From assembly GCF_029633865.1 (NCBI RefSeq), contig NC_079222.1, forward strand, positions 32,364,830 through 32,428,829: a stretch of 64,000 nt of DNA. Reading direction: 5' to 3'. Each line of letters opens with the position of its first letter. Position 1 is the first letter of the stretch. The stretch is from Lampris incognitus (Eukaryota; Chordata; Actinopteri; Lampriformes; Lampridae). Below are positions 60,288-64,000 of the stretch, one piece after another. The notes under the pieces were generated by a model. It searched no databases. It was given only the letters and a program-made list of their open reading frames with translations, and had not been told where the DNA came from. The position numbers were made by a program, and so were the translations under genes.

Positions 60288-62553
60288 TCATTGATTTGTT
60301 GTGGGAGCCGATGTCAGACTATGCAGTAGCTCCATCTGCTTCCTTTTATCCTTGGCACGGTTAACAGCAATTTGGAACAGGCGACAATACAAATTCATGG
60401 CAGCTGGGGTGTCGTCATTCCCAGGCACGGGGTAAGTTATGAGGCTGGGGTTGCAGTTGGAGTCCACCACTCCTACTGTGGGTATGTTCATTTTGGCTGC
60501 ATCTCTAATTCCCACATGCTGCTGGAAGACATTGTTTAGGGTGGAGAGGAATATGATGAGGTCTGGTAAGCGGACCCCTTGACCATACTGGATGTGAGCG
60601 TTGGTAAGGAGGCCGCCTTGCCAGTAACGGGTATTGGCATATTCCCCACAGTTACGTGCAGTGGTCTCCACCAGGTGGCAGAACTGGCGCCGACGGCTGA
60701 CAAACAGTATGATGCCACCACGGTAGGCTATATGGGCAGTGAAGTTCAAAGCTAATTGAAGGTGCTCCATGGTTTGATCCAAGTCAATAATATCTTGGTC
60801 CAGACGACAGCCAAACAGATAGGGCTCCATGTGCCTACAAAAGATGAGGGTTTTACAATGGGGTGGCTTGGATGGCTCACAAAAGTCATCAGTAAAATTC
60901 GACATCTAGAAATACTACAAGTTTGTGATCATCTTAACTTAAGTAACTATGTGGGCAGGTAAGCTTTTCCTAGCATTTTCAATTATATTGTGTTTTTATC
61001 CAAACCTTGGTGCTAAAACAGAACAAACCTAAAAATGTCATATCACTTCAAATTATACACTTTAAAAAAAAAACACACAACTTTCCTACGACTAAACCAA
61101 TGTTCGGATCATTTATCTTTCAAAAGGTAAGGGAAATGAAGGTAAAATTGATCTGAATTGTTGGATGAGAATGCTGAAGATTGTTATTTTTGTTTAATTT
61201 ACAAGCAGCTATAGTGATACTGGTAATTGCAACGATTTTTGATCACTAACTCCCAGGGAGCCATTGGAGATGAGTGCAGATCAAATCTCTTGGGTGCATC
61301 TGTGTGAGGACTTAGCCTGTCACTGAAAAAATAACATCTGTGAACCTAAATTTCAGCAACAACAACAAGTTTTAGTATCTTTTGGTTAAAAGCCTTCTAT
61401 GATCTTAGTCTGCCATATCTGCTTGTTAGCTGAAACAACTTCTTCAAAAACTTGTCACTACAAATGTTGCTATGGTGAAGACCTGTAATGCTGTGCACCT
61501 ACATTTTCAAGGGAAATCCCCACCAGACAGTGACCATTAAAATAAACAACAAAAGTGTTGATGATATCTGCACTGACCAATAAACTCTTATCTTAATTAA
61601 GACAGCAGTTAGAATAGACTTTTGTCTACATATAAAAATGAAGGATCGCAGCTTTCGAGCGTCTTAAGCACATTCCTAGTGGAATATTATCATCACTGTC
61701 ACTGAAAGGAGAACAATGTTCTGGGTTTACATTATTATTCTGAAGAGTGATCAAACAGCCTTGTTCATTTCCTCCAGAGATCCCCCCTGCACTGACAATC
61801 TGCATAAACCAACGTTTACAAACTTTTTTTTTTTGCAAATGATTTCAACTCATAAATCCTCTAGGCACATCTTCTACCAGTGATAGTAGAAATGGGACAT
61901 TTCGGAGTTTCGTTGGGAGGCGGAAAAACTGGGTACCAACCTGTGTCTGCAGCCCTTTTTGTGGCCAAGGTGCACCCTGGCATTAAACAGATCTTGCAAC
62001 GAGTAGAGCTCCGACAAACGGAAGAAGTCCGGGGACTCCAGGGGTTTATTCAGGATCCTGTCTGCAAATGGAAAAAAGAAAGAAGAAGATTTGATTGATT
62101 CCGGGACGACCTCTACTGACACGAGGATCAGTCCGCAGACCCCCCAACAAACCGGTTGCCAACAGGCGCACCTGTGTCGTTAACGTCCGTTTGAATCTGA
62201 GGGGGTTTGACGGACGCCGCTGTGGTATACACGTGCCCACCGAAGGAGTGTCCCGCTGCAACCAACCGCGGGTGGCGAAGCCAAAGTCCTAGGACATAAA
62301 AGACACCATTATGTTAGCTGATCCATCCTCAGCAGCTGGGAGAAGCCCCCATCTGGCGCTGCAGGTCTAGCTTGCTAGCTAAGGGCTGCACGCATCACAC
62401 GCATGTTATGTTCAACAGTGACAGAAAAGGAAGTGAGGAATACAGATTAATAACTTCCTATACCGATACACTTTCCCGAGCAAGGTGCAGAACGTGGTCC
62501 CGGTTTAAGACAATTCAAGGATACGCACCTCTCGTCAGCGCCATGGCCGCCAT
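60288..62553 (-). CDS. MRPS2: Mitochondrial ribosomal protein S2 (MRPS2), four exons
   Basis: Exons on the minus strand: 62553-62529, 62288-62172, 62061-61941, 60834-60288 (810 nt, 269 aa; human about 296). MRPS2 (uS2m) is a component of the mitochondrial 28S subunit. The N-terminus [20 protein letters not shown] is basic and non-acidic, as in a matrix presequence. The uS2 domain follows: [77 protein letters not shown] and the family signature [20 protein letters not shown] followed by DDTPAAM. All introns are GT-AG. The start lies in a CpG-rich stretch; the short first exon ends in GTGCGT. Convergent with DIPK1B across about 9 kb. Confidence 0.95.
60835..61940 (-). other. MRPS2 intron 3
   Basis: AT-rich intron; no repeat or RNA gene recognised. 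Confidence 0.5.
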
Positions 62554-62700
62554 CTTTGATGCTAACGTTTCCTCCCCGGAAGGGTCGCGGCAGGCGGGCG
62601 GATGGTAGTTGAAGTCCACGACCTGAGGCAGAACGCGGCCTGCTATGGGATAGATTTCAATATGGACTACAACTACCGAGAGCTAAAACTACACACGCAC
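62554..62700 (-). promoter_or_regulatory. MRPS2: Probable MRPS2 promoter
   Basis: CpG-rich, TATA-less sequence upstream of the MRPS2 ATG. The AAGATGGCGGCCAT context at the start resembles a YY1-type initiator site common in ribosomal-protein promoters. Confidence 0.5.
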
Positions 62701-62754
62701 ACAAAAAAAACCCCATTTATGCCGAACAACTTTATCGGAACCTGAAGAATGCGG

Positions 62755-63300
62755 ACAATTTTTTTTATACTTTATTGATACTTCAAATGCATTCAAACAG
62801 AGCAAAGTAGAGACACACGAGACGCCACAAAAACAATATTGAAGATGAAAAAAAAACCCAATAAAGACACAAAAAGGGAAAAGCAAATTATAAAAAATAA
62901 ATAAAAATTACAGAAAAATAAAATAAAATAAATAAAGGCGAGATCATGTTTTATGTAGACAGATTCAGAGAAGTGCAAATGTTGATAGTTTTTAAAGCCT
63001 TGGTGTTTTTTGAAGTAGAGATTGTCCTTATATATTGTTCAACTTCCTTTTTTTTAAGTGCAAAGAGTTCAGGCTTTCTGCTGGAGAATTTACATTTATG
63101 TATATGAAACTTGGCTAAAAATAAAAGCATATTTATAAAAAAAAGAATGCAGACAATGGGGGGCGTTTATAAACGATCTAGACGCAACGTCAACAAACTC
63201 AAATAATAAAAATAGATAAATAAAAAATAATAGAGTCATTACAATAACTGACTTTAACAATACCAGAGCTGACGTCACAAGTTTTCTTAGTGTTTAATGA
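62755..63300. other. AT-rich spacer
   Basis: Runs such as AAATAAAATAAAATAAATAA (about 62917) and T-rich stretches; no gene recognised. Confidence 0.45.
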
Positions 63301-63309
63301 AAATTTGAA

Positions 63310-63960
63310 TTAAACCAAAAAAAAGAAGATTGAATTGTTGACCACGCAGCAGCAGGAGAAAGACGTCTCAGAATCTCCAGAACCCCAGGACAGTTTGTTT
63401 TTGTCAAACCCCCGTTTTAATTTTCCCATTTCTATTGTGGTCACCTCCAAAAGCTGCTGTAAATTCTCACCAGAACAAAATATATTCCGAGTCATCAGCA
63501 AATAAAACACATTCCAGTATTTTTTGATATCTTGCATATACCATTTAAGTAGAGAATGAACAGTTGTGGGCCTAAAACCGACCCCTGGGGGACACCACAA
63601 GTAATATCCATGCATGGTGACGTATGTTCACCTATCTTTACACACTGCTGCCTGTTACTTAAATAGCTTCTTGGCCAGTTCAAACCAGCCCTCTGATTAC
63701 CATTCCTTTCCAATTAGTCAATTGATCAATAGTGTCAAAGGCTTTTTTTAAGATCTATAAATATTCCCACAACAAACTTTTTTTTTTGGTCTATGCAATT
63801 AGTTATGTCTTCAGTTAATTCAATGAGCGCCAGAGATGTTGATCTGCTTGGTCGAAACCCGTACTGGCTATCAGTCAGCAGATTGTGCTTCTCAACGAAT
63901 TTGTCTAGTCTAGCAGCAAATGGTTTTCTCACTATTTTGGCGACTTGTGACAATAATGAA
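63310..63960 (-). mobile_element. LINE reverse transcriptase fragment
   Basis: Minus strand from the window edge: VAKIVRKPFAARLDKFVEKH, TDSQYGFRPSRSTSLALIEL, TNCIDQKKKFVVGIFIDLKK (catalytic Asp region, truncated by a frame break), SYLSNRQQCVKIGEHTSPC, CGVPQGSVLGPQLFILYLNG, and LFADDS about 63500-63510 in a shifted frame. The order is normal for a non-LTR reverse transcriptase (Jockey/CR1-type). It is inactive and continues beyond the window. Confidence 0.82.
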
Positions 63961-64000
63961 ATCAGTCTATAGTTTATATAAGGGTATGACTTTTTGTGAT

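Overview
The window is nuclear DNA from a ray-finned fish, most likely a percomorph-type teleost. The evidence is intron-rich genes with GT-AG introns whose products resemble vertebrate PUS1, NOC4L, DIPK1B/FAM69B and MRPS2. The DNA between them is packed with fish-type repeats: tRNA-derived SINEs, L2-like, RTE-like and L1/Tx1-like LINE pieces, a Tc1 transposon, a DIRS-like recombinase fragment, foldback elements, MITEs and long (CA)n tracts.

Layout. (1) 1-3.5 kb: two unidentified exon-like open frames and LINE/SINE debris. (2) 3.6-15.7 kb, plus strand: PUS1, five coding exons. A separate first exon adds a basic N-terminus that looks like a mitochondrial presequence. Its third intron carries a dead Tc1 element. 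(3) 15.7-24.2 kb: L2-like, RTE-like and L1/Tx1-like fragments. (4) 24.4-39.1 kb, plus strand: NOC4L, 15 exons, with a triplicated splice acceptor at exon 6. (5) 39.5-42 kb: a decayed minus-strand copy of a dispersed protein family of unknown function, between two SINEs. (6) 44.8-51.1 kb, plus strand: DIPK1B, five coding exons. (7) 53.9-58.4 kb, minus strand: a spliced, apparently non-coding transcription unit with a candidate intronic H/ACA snoRNA, placed like human SNHG7. (8) 60.3-62.6 kb, minus strand: MRPS2, four exons. (9) 63.3 kb to the end: a minus-strand LINE reverse transcriptase.

Theme. Three of the four protein genes serve RNA or ribosome biology: PUS1 (RNA pseudouridylation), NOC4L (40S processing) and MRPS2 (mitochondrial small subunit). 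A snoRNA host would be a fourth. PUS1-NOC4L matches human 12q24.33, and DIPK1B-(SNHG7)-MRPS2 matches human 9q34.3. Co-regulation is not claimed. Exon coordinates come from reading frames, splice sites and remembered family similarity. No alignment or transcript search was run, and TE family names are tentative.
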